64,000 nucleotides of DNA from contig CABYSX010000003.1 in the NCBI GenBank assembly GCA_902521795.1, positions 1-64,000 of the forward strand. The letters are read 5' to 3'. Under the pieces are notes generated by a model. That model was not told the origin of the DNA. It was given only the letters and a program-made list of their open reading frames with translations, and did no database searches. Position 1 is the stretch's first letter. Each line of letters opens with the position of its first letter. This document shows positions 43,433 through 53,347 of this stretch, one piece after another. The translations under genes were made by a program, and so were the position numbers. The stretch is from an uncultured Alphaproteobacteria bacterium. Its GTDB lineage: Bacteria; Pseudomonadota; Alphaproteobacteria; HIMB59.

Positions 43433-43533
43433 AGAGATAGGCCGCCAGGAAAAAAATATTCAAGTAAAAGTCTGATAACTGCAAAACTAATTCCACAAAA
43501 AATAATTATTGTGATTAACTGTTTATTTATCAT
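43429..43533 (-). CDS. 34-aa single-pass membrane peptide
   Basis: Manual translation MINKQLITIIIFCGISFAVIRLLLEYFFPGGLSL*; stop overlaps the next gene start. Confidence 0.45.
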   Translation of the reverse strand: MINKQLITIIIFCGISFAVIRLLLEYFFPGGLSL

Positions 43534-43553
43534 GATGTATACAATTAAATATT

Positions 43554-43943
43554 ATGAAAAATGTTATCATTATTTTTTCTTTAATTCTTCCTAATTTATT
43601 ATTTGCTGATATTTTAGAAAAATTTCCTCTTGCTTGTATTTGTGATAAAAACATAAATGCACTTAAGTACTTTGATTGCAAACAAAAAGTTTCTGGTACC
43701 CAATTAAATATCATTAAGAATCAAAAAAGTGACAATATCTTTATGTTTAGTAGCTTTGATGAAAAAAAATACCAATTAGTTGAAAAAGAACTTTTAAATT
43801 TAGTTTTTGATTACAATACAGAAGATTATATTTCTTCTATATCAATCAAAGATAATTTAGATTTAGTTTTTTCAATATCCTATAAGGAATATAATAAAAA
43901 ATGGTCTTACGATTTAAAGTGTGTTTCATTAAAAAAAGAATAA
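43554..43943 (+). CDS. hypothetical secreted protein
   Basis: MKNVIIIFSLILPNLLFADI signal-peptide-like start; three Cys. Confidence 0.55.
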   Translation: MKNVIIIFSLILPNLLFADILEKFPLACICDKNINALKYFDCKQKVSGTQLNIIKNQKSDNIFMFSSFDEKKYQLVEKELLNLVFDYNTEDYISSISIKDNLDLVFSISYKEYNKKWSYDLKCVSLKKE

Positions 43944-43962
43944 GGTTCCAATTTGTTTATAA

Positions 43963-44835
43963 ATGTTAGATAGAAAATTTATTCTTCCTTCGGCCATTTC
44001 TTTTACTGGTTTTCTTTTTTTGGTGTCAATGGACGCCGTGATTAAAATTTTAGGTGAAACCTATTCTGTCTTACAATTGTTATTTTTAAATGCATTATTT
44101 TCTCTAATACCACTTCTGTTTTTCATCTGTAAAAATCATGGTTTTCATTTTTACAAGAACCAAAATTATACTTTCCAAGTTATAAGAGGTATTGTTCATA
44201 CAATCGGATTTCTTTTTGTTTTAAAAGGAGTTTTGTTATTGCCACTTTCAGTGGTTTATCCAGTTCTATTTACTTCTCCTTTAATGTTACTGGTGATGTC
44301 TCATTTTTTTTTGAGTGATAATATCAATATAATAAGAGTCTCAGCTATTTTAATTGGTTTTTTAGGTGTTGTTATTTCAGCAGAGCCATTCGGCACAAAA
44401 ATTGTCTCAGCCCAAGGAGTTTTATATGTCTTTTTAGGTGCTTTTTGTATTGCTATTACTCATTTAATAACAAGAAAATACAACTATTTAACTTCCTCAT
44501 ATTCAGCAGCATTTTTTAGTATGACTGTAAGTGTGATAATCTTTTTATTTTCGATAAAATTTCACTTTGAAACAATGACTTTTAGTCATTTACTTCTATC
44601 TTTTCTAGGCGGTGTATTTGCTGGTCTTGGTATTAGCGCAGTAATTTATGGATCTCGAAAACTTCCTTCTTCAGTATTTGGCCTATCAAGTTATATTCAA
44701 ATAATTTTTGGTGTGTTATTAGGCTGGATTATTTTTAGACAGCTACCTACTCTGTATAATTATATTGGAATAGTAATAGTCATATCTGCAGGATTGATGC
44801 TTTTTTATTTTGATAAAAGTAAAAAAAATAGTTAG
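43963..44835 (+). CDS. EamA/DMT-family transporter
   Basis: Multi-TM EamA-like protein; ILIGFLGVVISAEP. Confidence 0.85.
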   Translation: MLDRKFILPSAISFTGFLFLVSMDAVIKILGETYSVLQLLFLNALFSLIPLLFFICKNHGFHFYKNQNYTFQVIRGIVHTIGFLFVLKGVLLLPLSVVYPVLFTSPLMLLVMSHFFLSDNINIIRVSAILIGFLGVVISAEPFGTKIVSAQGVLYVFLGAFCIAITHLITRKYNYLTSSYSAAFFSMTVSVIIFLFSIKFHFETMTFSHLLLSFLGGVFAGLGISAVIYGSRKLPSSVFGLSSYIQIIFGVLLGWIIFRQLPTLYNYIGIVIVISAGLMLFYFDKSKKNS

Positions 44836-45868
44836 AGCCTTGATATCTTTAGTAATATTATTCGTAATTTCATATTTAATTTTTATCTTTCCATTTGATA
44901 TTCTATCATCTTGGTTGGGTTACCCGTCAAAGTTACATGAGTCATTACTTGCAACCTCAGTAGTTTTCGCGCTTTGTCTTTATTATTTTAGATCCAAAAG
45001 TACAAATAAAATAATAAAGTTTTTTGTATATGAAGGATTTGGAATTGGAACAGTATCCTTTTTTATTATCTTACCTCTAATAGCACTTAGTTATTTTCAA
45101 ATTTTAGTCAACTACAAATTAGTGATTATTTTTTTCTCTATACAAATACCAGCTATTATCTATGGATATATGAACTCTAAAAAATTGAAGATAAAAAGAC
45201 TATTGATTAAGTCAAATCTTATTAATAAAAGCATTAATTTTGTATTCATTAGTGACGTCCATATAGGCTCAAATCATCCCTCCTCATTAAAAAAATTAGT
45301 ATCTAAAATTAACTCACTCGACTTTAATTTCTTGGTGATCGGGGGGGATTTAATTGACAGTAGTGCCTTTCAAATCAATGATCTTTATGAACTAAAAAAA
45401 ATAGAAAAGCCTATATTCTTTGTCACCGGAAATCATGAATACTATATTCAAAATCATAAAGAACATCATCAGGACTTAAAATCAGTTGGAATAAAAACCT
45501 TAGAGAATGAGTCATTGCAATTAGATGGAATAAATATGATCGGACTTTCTGATAATATTACAAATAAATCAAAAATTGAGTATGTTGAGAAACTCTCAAA
45601 AAAAGATTTATTCAATCTTTTAATAGTTCATAAACCATCTATTTGGAAAAAGGTATCTAATAATGCTAATTTAATGCTCTCAGGGCATACTCATAATGGA
45701 CAAATTTTCCCTTTTAATTTTGTAGTAAAACTTCAATTTCCTCAAAATTATGGTCTGTATAAAAATAAAAAAAATCATTTGTACGTAAGCTCTGGATCAG
45801 CTACTTGGGGTCCGAAAATTAGGATTGGCTCCAATAATGAAATTATTCATATAGAGTTAAAAAAATAA
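44810..45868 (+). CDS. membrane-anchored calcineurin-like metallophosphoesterase
   Basis: FISDVHIGS, GGDLIDS, VTGNHEYY, LSGHTHNGQIFP. Confidence 0.92.
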   Translation: MIKVKKIVRALISLVILFVISYLIFIFPFDILSSWLGYPSKLHESLLATSVVFALCLYYFRSKSTNKIIKFFVYEGFGIGTVSFFIILPLIALSYFQILVNYKLVIIFFSIQIPAIIYGYMNSKKLKIKRLLIKSNLINKSINFVFISDVHIGSNHPSSLKKLVSKINSLDFNFLVIGGDLIDSSAFQINDLYELKKIEKPIFFVTGNHEYYIQNHKEHHQDLKSVGIKTLENESLQLDGINMIGLSDNITNKSKIEYVEKLSKKDLFNLLIVHKPSIWKKVSNNANLMLSGHTHNGQIFPFNFVVKLQFPQNYGLYKNKKNHLYVSSGSATWGPKIRIGSNNEIIHIELKK

Positions 45869-45913
45869 TAATTTCTTTATTGGATAAAAATTTACATTAT
45901 GTATGCTTTTTGT

Positions 45914-46402
45914 ATGAGAATTATACTCATCTATTTTTTACTAATGGGAATTTTATTTGCTGATAGCCATATTTTAGAACAAGAAAATTTTGAAGCTTGG
46001 CAATTTACCTGTGTAGAAGAGCAACAACAAAAAATTTGTGATTTAAGAGAGTTAGTATTTGACCCAAATTCAGAAGAAGTTGTTAGTTATTTATCAATAA
46101 CTATTAATCCTGATAATTTAACTCAGATGCAAATAGCTTTTCCTCATGCAGTAAATTTAAAAAGCCCAGTCTCATTACAAATTGATGAAAAAGATCCTTT
46201 AGAATTAAATTATGCATATTGTAATCAAGCAGCTTGTTATGTTGCAGAAATAATTGGAGAAAATTTTGTTAATTTTTTTAAGGCAGGAAATCAAATAAGT
46301 ATAAAAATATTACTTCTTGATAATAGGGAAGCTACCATAACATATTCGCTATCTGGGTTTACAGCTGGTTATAATAAATTATCGTCTTCTATAATTAATT
46401 AG
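45914..46402 (+). CDS. invasion-associated locus B (IalB)-family protein
   Basis: Signal peptide, FEAWQFTCVEEQQQKICDL, YCNQAACYVAEI. Confidence 0.75.
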   Translation: MRIILIYFLLMGILFADSHILEQENFEAWQFTCVEEQQQKICDLRELVFDPNSEEVVSYLSITINPDNLTQMQIAFPHAVNLKSPVSLQIDEKDPLELNYAYCNQAACYVAEIIGENFVNFFKAGNQISIKILLLDNREATITYSLSGFTAGYNKLSSSIIN

Positions 46403-47933
46403 AACTATTAAATTTAATTTTATTTTTTATTAATATTAAACAAATTAAAGAAGGGACAACCATCAGAGCTGTAATAATGAAAAATAATCCCCAGTCACCA
46501 CCTAATCCATCCACTAGAGCTCCTGAGGAGGATGCCAATAGTGTCCTTCCTGCTGTTCCAACAGATGCTAATAAGGCATACTGTGTAGCAGTAAAACTAC
46601 GATCAACTAGTAGAGAGATAAATGCAACAAAAGCAACTGTTGCAAATGCAGCTGCTAAATCATCTAATATTACCGCAAAAGCAAAAAGGGTTTTTGACGG
46701 GCCCACCCAAGCGAGTATAGAGAATAAAATGTTTGTAGCAGCCATTGCAATACCTGCGATTATTAATGTTTTAAAAATACCAGATCTCATGGCGATAGCT
46801 CCACCAATGAGAGTAAATACAATGGTCGTAATCCATCCTAACGCTTTTGAAAAAATAGCAATATCACCCTTTGAAAAGCCTATTTCTTTGTAAAATACTA
46901 AACTCATTCTTCCTAAAAAAGCTTCACCAATTTTAAATAAAAATACAAAAGCAAGAATAGCTATGCCTATTTTCACACCATTAATGCTAAAAAAACTATT
47001 TAAAGGGTTTGCTACTACATTATTTAAATAGTACAGGGTTTGTGAAATGGGATTATCTTCGCCAAATTTTTCTATATAAAATGAGAAAAGGTAAAATGCT
47101 CCACCTAAAATAACAAAGGTTAAACCCCCATTAGTAAACCAAATTTTTTCGAAGAACTTTCCAGTTAAAAAACATAAAACCCCTATAGAAGCAAATAAAT
47201 ATCCAGCATTCCTAACACTATTAACATTTGAATTTGATGAATCTGTATTTGTAATTTCCTGAAATCTCTCTTTATTTGACTCGGGAATAAAAGTTAAACC
47301 TACATTACATAGAACTATAATGGCCATTAAAAAAATAAATGTAACCTGCCAATATTGCTCCACACCTGATATCTCAAGTCTCTCAGCTATTTCAAGACAA
47401 ATGAACCCTCCGAGCTTAAAACCAGTCCACCATCCTACGACAGCCATTGCTGCACCTGCAGCCATGCTTGAAGTTTCATCTTTTTTTATTTGTTCAATTC
47501 TTAGAGCATCAATAGTTATATCTTGAGTTGCAGATGAAATAGCAATAGCCAATCCAACTCCTATAATTAAGGCTAAGTTTTGAGTTGGCTCTAAGGCACT
47601 CCAAATAATAAGACAAATTAAGATGACAGTTTGCATCAACATAATAATTGATTTTCTGTGACCAAATTTATTAGTTAAAAATGGAAGTTTTAATCGATCA
47701 ATTATTGGTGCCCATAAAAAATTGAATGCATATACACCAAAAATAAGTCCAGCCCAACCTATTGTACTTCTACTTAGGCCCTCTTCCTTTAACCATAGAG
47801 AAAGTGCACTTGCAATTAATACCCAGGGAAAACCACTTATTATACCTAAGAGAAGAATTCTTATCATTCTCCTGTCATAATATGCACCAAACAATGATCT
47901 TAATTTATTAGAATCTAATGATACAGAACTCAT
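46395..47933 (-). CDS. AmpG-like MFS permease
   Basis: LLGIISGFPWVLIASALSLWLKEEGLSRSTIGWAGLIFGVYAFNFLWAPIID. Confidence 0.88.
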   Translation of the reverse strand: MSSVSLDSNKLRSLFGAYYDRRMIRILLLGIISGFPWVLIASALSLWLKEEGLSRSTIGWAGLIFGVYAFNFLWAPIIDRLKLPFLTNKFGHRKSIIMLMQTVILICLIIWSALEPTQNLALIIGVGLAIAISSATQDITIDALRIEQIKKDETSSMAAGAAMAVVGWWTGFKLGGFICLEIAERLEISGVEQYWQVTFIFLMAIIVLCNVGLTFIPESNKERFQEITNTDSSNSNVNSVRNAGYLFASIGVLCFLTGKFFEKIWFTNGGLTFVILGGAFYLFSFYIEKFGEDNPISQTLYYLNNVVANPLNSFFSINGVKIGIAILAFVFLFKIGEAFLGRMSLVFYKEIGFSKGDIAIFSKALGWITTIVFTLIGGAIAMRSGIFKTLIIAGIAMAATNILFSILAWVGPSKTLFAFAVILDDLAAAFATVAFVAFISLLVDRSFTATQYALLASVGTAGRTLLASSSGALVDGLGGDWGLFFIITALMVVPSLICLILIKNKIKFNSSN

Positions 47934-47970
47934 AAATTACATGATATTGAAAATTGTAGGAATGAAAACT

Positions 47971-48489
47971 TTAATCGCTAAGAGAACTTAGCCATTTTAT
48001 TAAATCTGCCCTATCTTGGTCTTTTTTTATACCGTTATAATTCATTTTGGTACCTGCAATATATTTTTTTGGTTTTAATAAAAATTTGTTTAGTTCTTCA
48101 ACATTCCAATCACCACCAAACTCTACCAATGCACCTGAATATGCAAAACCTTCCATAGATCCTTTTGACCTATTTACTATACCCCACATTGCGGGACCTA
48201 CTTTATTCTCTCCACCTTTAACTTGCGTATGACATGAAGCACACTTTTTAAAAATCTTTTCTCCGTTTTCCATATTTGCAGAGGCAAGCATAGGTGTTAT
48301 TTCGGGGAGAACTTCAAAAATATCTATTTCTTCTTTAATCTCTGAAGAAATACCTCCTTCAGGGACTTCAATTTTATATGCTAATTCATCTGGAAACTCT
48401 GGGTGAATAGCCATATCAGCAACTTTTGAGAATACAGCAGCGAGTAAGAGAGCAAGAATTATTGCCCCTAGAATTTTATTAGTTTCCAT
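47971..48489 (-). CDS. membrane-anchored cytochrome c
   Basis: N-terminal TM; CASCHTQVKGGENKVGPAMWGI heme motif; GTKMNY distal Met. Confidence 0.93.
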   Translation of the reverse strand: METNKILGAIILALLLAAVFSKVADMAIHPEFPDELAYKIEVPEGGISSEIKEEIDIFEVLPEITPMLASANMENGEKIFKKCASCHTQVKGGENKVGPAMWGIVNRSKGSMEGFAYSGALVEFGGDWNVEELNKFLLKPKKYIAGTKMNYNGIKKDQDRADLIKWLSSLSD

Positions 48490-48549
48490 ATTAAAAAGAG
48501 AAGTCTATGTTTAAAAATATACCACTTAAAACGGATATTTGTCGCATTA

Positions 48550-49269
48550 ATGAATGATACTTTAGTTATTATACCCATAAGATTAAAGGCATCTAGATTC
48601 CCAAATAAGCCTTTTGCTCAAATTGGAGACTTACCAATGCTCCATTATGTATATAATCGTGTATCAGTTTTCACTGAAAATTTATACTTAGCTATATGTG
48701 ACCAAGAGGTAAAAAATTACTGTGAAAAAATGGACCTTCAATATGTTATGACCAATCCTGGTCATTTATCTGGGAGTGACCGCATTGGAGAGGCGGTAAA
48801 AAAAATAGAGGAAGACATCAAATTTAAGTATGTCATTAATGTCCAAGGAGATATGCCATTTATTACAGAAAATCATGTAAACTTATTAAAGGAAAGACTG
48901 TTACAATTTCAAATAAGCACTTTAGCTTGTCCATTCATAAACTTAAATGAAGTTAATAATAACTCAAAAGTAAAAGTCTTAATTGATAAAAATAATTGCG
49001 CCTTAGATTTCTATAGAGTTTTAAATAACGAATTTAAAGTTAATGAAAATATCTTTCATCATATTGGGGTCTATGGATACCATAAGCAATTTTTATATGA
49101 TTTTATCTCATTACATCCAACAAAAAGAGAGCTTGATGAGAAACTGGAACAACTTCGAATTATTGAAACCAATAAAATTGGAATTTCTATTGTAAAAGAG
49201 GATATTTTGGGAGTTGATACAAAAGAAGATTTAGATAGAGTAAATCGTCTAATTTTAAAAAATGAATAA
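48550..49269 (+). CDS. kdsB: 3-deoxy-manno-octulosonate cytidylyltransferase
   Basis: IIPIRLKASRFPNKPF, SGSDRIGEA, INVQGDMPFI. Confidence 0.92.
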   Translation: MNDTLVIIPIRLKASRFPNKPFAQIGDLPMLHYVYNRVSVFTENLYLAICDQEVKNYCEKMDLQYVMTNPGHLSGSDRIGEAVKKIEEDIKFKYVINVQGDMPFITENHVNLLKERLLQFQISTLACPFINLNEVNNNSKVKVLIDKNNCALDFYRVLNNEFKVNENIFHHIGVYGYHKQFLYDFISLHPTKRELDEKLEQLRIIETNKIGISIVKEDILGVDTKEDLDRVNRLILKNE

Positions 49270-50101
49270 AATAATATCTTTTCAAGGTGTTGAAGGAGCT
49301 TACAGTCACTTGGCTGTTCAAGAGTTTTTTCCTGGAGCAGAGCCATTACCTTGTAAAACATTTGAAATTGCTTTAAATGAAGCTGAGTTAGGAAATGTAG
49401 ATTACGCTATGATTCCTATCGAGAATTCAGCTGCAGGCAGAGTAGCTGATATCCACCGACTAATACCCAAATCTAATTTGCATATTAACTTTGAACATTT
49501 CCAAAAGGTTGAACATAAACTTTTAATTCATCCAGATAGTAAAATAGAAAATATTAAAAATATAATTAGTCATGAACAAGCTTTGGCTCAATGTAGTGAT
49601 AAAATTCAAAAATTGGACTTAGATATTTTAATAGGTGCTGATACAGCTGGTTCAGCAAAAAAAATTTTTGATGAAAAAATATATGATACAGCTGCGATAG
49701 CTTCAAGTTTGGCAGGTAGTATCTATGGTTTAAAGGTAATTGATGAAAATTTTGCAAACTCCGTAAATAATATTACAAGATTTTATGTAATGTCTAAAAA
49801 TGAAAACCTAAAGTTTGATGAGGACAAAACTTATATATCCTCTTTTTTATTTTCTGTAAATAATACACCAGGGTCTTTGTTTAAAGTGATGGGAGGATTT
49901 GCAACTAATAATGTTAATATGATTAAACTAGAAAGTTATAACTATGGAGCTGATTTTGTAATTACACAATTTTATTGTGAAATTGAGGGACATCCTGATC
50001 AAGAAAATACCAAGTTTGCACTTGATGACATGGATCATTACTGTTCAAAAGTTAGAAAATTAGGAGTTTTTGAGAAATCCCCTTATCGAGTAAGACAATA
50101 A
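49262..50101 (+). CDS. pheA: prephenate dehydratase
   Basis: ISFQGVEGAYSHLAV, NTPGSLFKVMGGF ACT domain, KLESYNYG. Confidence 0.93.
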   Translation: MNKIISFQGVEGAYSHLAVQEFFPGAEPLPCKTFEIALNEAELGNVDYAMIPIENSAAGRVADIHRLIPKSNLHINFEHFQKVEHKLLIHPDSKIENIKNIISHEQALAQCSDKIQKLDLDILIGADTAGSAKKIFDEKIYDTAAIASSLAGSIYGLKVIDENFANSVNNITRFYVMSKNENLKFDEDKTYISSFLFSVNNTPGSLFKVMGGFATNNVNMIKLESYNYGADFVITQFYCEIEGHPDQENTKFALDDMDHYCSKVRKLGVFEKSPYRVRQ

Positions 50102-50138
50102 CTTCATATTTCTATCTAATACTGTTATAAGATAATTT

Positions 50139-50230
50139 GAGAATTACATGGGCAATTTTTTATGCCAATCCGGTCAGGTTCGAAAGAAAGCAGCCGTAAC
50201 ATAAGGGGTTGGGTCGTGTAATTCTCTTTT
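50139..50230 (+). ncRNA. ffs: small bacterial SRP RNA
   Basis: GAGAATTACA (50139-50148)/TGTAATTCTC (50217-50226) closing stem; CCGGTCAGGTTCGAAAGAAAGCAGCC conserved domain; T-run; upstream of dnaX. Confidence 0.93.
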
Positions 50231-50239
50231 GAACCTGTA

Positions 50240-51844
50240 ATGAAACATCAATCAAATATCCTTGCATTAAAATATAGACCTTCAAATTTTCAAGACCTTA
50301 TTGGCCAAGAGTATTTGGTTGAGACCATACAAAAGTCTATAGAGCAGAATAAGATACCAAATGCTTACATTTTTACTGGTATCCGAGGTGTGGGCAAAAC
50401 CACAACTGCAAGAATAGTAGCAAAAATGTTGAACTGCACTGTGTTTGATAAAAATAATAATCCTGATTTAACTAATTGCGAACAAGCTAAAGCTATTACT
50501 GAAGACAGACATCCAGATGTAATAGAGATTGATGCTGCTTCAAACACAAGTGTTGAAAATGCCAGAGAGATTATTGAAAACGTAAAATATAATCCTGTAT
50601 TAGGAAAATATAAAGTTTACATAGTTGATGAAGTACACATGCTATCTAAAAGTGCATTTAATGCCCTCCTCAAAACACTTGAAGAACCTCCCCCTCATTC
50701 AAAATTTATATTTGCAACTACTGAGATATCTAAAGTACCAATTACAATTCTATCGAGGTGTCAAAGATTTGATTTACGACGTGTTGATAAGAAGACGTTA
50801 TACAATTTTCTTATAAATATTTCTAAAAAGGAAGACATTTCGATCTCCAACGATGCATTAAATATGATTGTTAAAGCTAGCGATGGTTCCGTAAGAGACT
50901 CATTAAGCATATTAGATCAAGCAAATATTTTTAAATCAAAAAAAGAGATACAAGTCGAAGAAATAGTTAATATGTTAGGTTTTGCAAAGCAAAGTGATTT
51001 ATATGAGTTAACAAAATTTGTTCTTGATAATAATCTTTCTAAATTAATATCAATGCTCGATGAAATGTATCAAAGAGGCTCGGAGACAACTAAAGTTATC
51101 GAAGACTTAATGAATATAATAAACTGGTCATGTAAATTAAAAATTAATAACGAGCTCTTAAAAGATGAGTTTTTAACTGAAGAAGACAAGAATTTCGCTT
51201 CGTATGTTCTTCAATTTGATCAAGGCAAATTAAATATTTTTTGGCAAAGTTTAATGAAAGGATACGATGAAATTAAAATTTCTCCTCAACCTCACTCTAC
51301 ATTAGAAATGATACTTCTCAGGTGTGCATTTTTGTTAAATGATAACCAACGATCAGACTCAGAAGAAAAAAAAAAGTCTGAAATAAATCAACATACAAAT
51401 CAAACTTCACCTAATCTTGATCGTGTAATTCAAAATAAAGTTAATCAAGTATCCGATTTATCCCTAAAAGATAAAATAGATCTGCACCAACATTTTTTTC
51501 AATTTTATGGGAAAAACTTCTCTCCATTAATGGCTGGAATTATAATAGAAAATTGTGAGATAACTGAATTTTCTGAAGAAAATAAAATATTAAAAATAAA
51601 TGTTATTGATGAAAACTTTAATGGAAGTGAAGAGTTGTACAGAAATTTGAAAACTGAATACACACTTGAAGTGATTGTAAAAAAAGAAATTGTAACTCTA
51701 GAAGAAATAAAGTCTTTTTACAAAAAAGAGCTAATTGATCAAGAGATGGAAACGGAGGAATTTAAAAAAGTTCTTGCTAAATTTCCTAATGCAAAGATTA
51801 TAGACATAGAAGAAATAGAAAGAGGTGATGACAATGATGGGTAA
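50240..51844 (+). CDS. dnaX: DNA polymerase III subunits tau/gamma
   Basis: LALKYRPSNFQDLIGQ, GIRGVGKTTTARI, IDEVHMLSKSAFNALLKTLEEPP. Confidence 0.97.
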   Translation: MKHQSNILALKYRPSNFQDLIGQEYLVETIQKSIEQNKIPNAYIFTGIRGVGKTTTARIVAKMLNCTVFDKNNNPDLTNCEQAKAITEDRHPDVIEIDAASNTSVENAREIIENVKYNPVLGKYKVYIVDEVHMLSKSAFNALLKTLEEPPPHSKFIFATTEISKVPITILSRCQRFDLRRVDKKTLYNFLINISKKEDISISNDALNMIVKASDGSVRDSLSILDQANIFKSKKEIQVEEIVNMLGFAKQSDLYELTKFVLDNNLSKLISMLDEMYQRGSETTKVIEDLMNIINWSCKLKINNELLKDEFLTEEDKNFASYVLQFDQGKLNIFWQSLMKGYDEIKISPQPHSTLEMILLRCAFLLNDNQRSDSEEKKKSEINQHTNQTSPNLDRVIQNKVNQVSDLSLKDKIDLHQHFFQFYGKNFSPLMAGIIIENCEITEFSEENKILKINVIDENFNGSEELYRNLKTEYTLEVIVKKEIVTLEEIKSFYKKELIDQEMETEEFKKVLAKFPNAKIIDIEEIERGDDNDG

Positions 51845-52160
51845 TATGGGTGGCATGATGAAAAAAGTTCAGGAAATGCAAACAAAAATGCAAGAAATGC
51901 AAAAAGAATTAGAAACAAAAACCGTTGAAGCAGAGTCTGGTGGCGGAATGGTTAAAGTTACTATGAATGGAAAACAAATTGTTCAATCTATTGACATAGA
52001 TCCATCCTTATTATCATCAGATGAAAAAGAAGTCTTAGAAGATTTGATCAAAGCAGCATTGAACCAGGCTAAAGAAAAAGTCGAAGAAATGTCAGCTGAA
52101 GAAATGAAGAAGATTACTGGAGGAATACCCCTTCCCCCAGGTATGAAGATGCCATTTTAA
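51825..52160 (+). CDS. YbaB/EbfC nucleoid-associated protein
   Basis: Follows dnaX; GGGMVKVTMNGKQIVQSIDIDPSLL. Confidence 0.94.
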   Translation: MMTMMGNMGGMMKKVQEMQTKMQEMQKELETKTVEAESGGGMVKVTMNGKQIVQSIDIDPSLLSSDEKEVLEDLIKAALNQAKEKVEEMSAEEMKKITGGIPLPPGMKMPF

Positions 52161-52161
52161 A

Positions 52162-52758
52162 TTGTCTCAAGACGAACTTCAAAAATTAATTAATCTCATT
52201 TCAAGGTTGCCTGGGATTGGTCAGCGCTCCGCACAAAGAATTGCATTATATTTAATTAAGAATAAGCAAGAACTGATGCTGCCCTTAGCTGAAAGTGTAA
52301 AAGATACTGCATCAGCAGTAAAAAAATGTACCAACTGTGGAATTTTAGATGTAATCACCCCTTGTAAGATCTGCTCATCAGAAAATAGATTTAAAACAAC
52401 TATCTGTATTGTCGAAGATATGGCAGATGTGTGGGCATTTGAAAGATCTGGATATCATAAAGGACTTTATCATGTCATTGGAGGACTCTTATCAGCTTCA
52501 AAGAATTTCACAGAACAGGATCTGAATTTAAATAAACTCAAAGAAAGAATTATAAATAATCAAGTACAAGAAATCATTTTGGCACTAAGTGCTACTATTG
52601 AGGGTCAAACTACTGCCTTAGTAATAAAGGACAAACTAGAAAGTCAAAATATTAAAATTACTCAACTAGCGTATGGTGTTCCCGTAGGAAGTGAAATACA
52701 TTATCTAGATGATAATACTTTAGGAGCAGCTTTAGAGTCTCGCAAAAACTTAGGCTAA
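52162..52758 (+). CDS. recR: recombination protein RecR
   Basis: LPGIGQRSAQRIALYL, CxxCG zinc motif, Toprim IVEDMADVWAFE; TTG start. Confidence 0.96.
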   Translation: MSQDELQKLINLISRLPGIGQRSAQRIALYLIKNKQELMLPLAESVKDTASAVKKCTNCGILDVITPCKICSSENRFKTTICIVEDMADVWAFERSGYHKGLYHVIGGLLSASKNFTEQDLNLNKLKERIINNQVQEIILALSATIEGQTTALVIKDKLESQNIKITQLAYGVPVGSEIHYLDDNTLGAALESRKNLG

Positions 52759-52834
52759 ATTATCTAGAACTAAAACTAATCAACTATGATTTATTGTCTC
52801 AAATAACTTTATAAATTAAACTATATTAAATGCT

Positions 52835-53347
52835 ATGTTAAAGCTCATTTATGCACCTGATCCAATATTAAAAAAAGAGAGTGTGTCTATACCTCAAGTA
52901 GACGATCACCACAGAGAATTAATAAAACAAATGTATGAAGTTATGTATTCTGCAAATGGTGTAGGTTTAGCTGCTCCACAGATAGGTTTAAATATTAGAA
53001 TATTTGTCCTCGATGCCGGTTCCAGAGATGAAGAAAAAAAACCTATTACAATTATAAATCCAAAAATTATTTCATTAGAAAAAAATACAGTACCATATGA
53101 GGAAGGATGTTTATCTTTTCCAGAACATTTTGCAGAAATTGATCGTCCTGAAAATATTAAGATAGAATATCTAGATGAAAATAATTCTAAAAAATCCTCT
53201 TCGTTTAAAGGTTTTGAGTCAAGAATTATACAACATGAACTAGATCACTTGAATGGTGTTTTATTTGTTGACCATTTAAGTCGTTTAAAGAGAGATGTCA
53301 TTATAAGGAAGATGAGAAAGTATAAAAAAGAAAAAGAATTAATCTAA
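52835..53347 (+). CDS. def: peptide deformylase
   Basis: GVGLAAPQIGLN, EGCLSFP, QHELDHLNGVLF. Confidence 0.97.
   Translation: MLKLIYAPDPILKKESVSIPQVDDHHRELIKQMYEVMYSANGVGLAAPQIGLNIRIFVLDAGSRDEEKKPITIINPKIISLEKNTVPYEEGCLSFPEHFAEIDRPENIKIEYLDENNSKKSSSFKGFESRIIQHELDHLNGVLFVDHLSRLKRDVIIRKMRKYKKEKELI

Noticed and set aside
46477-46893. Plus ORF inside ampG-like gene
   Set aside because: Antisense shadow of a confident MFS permease
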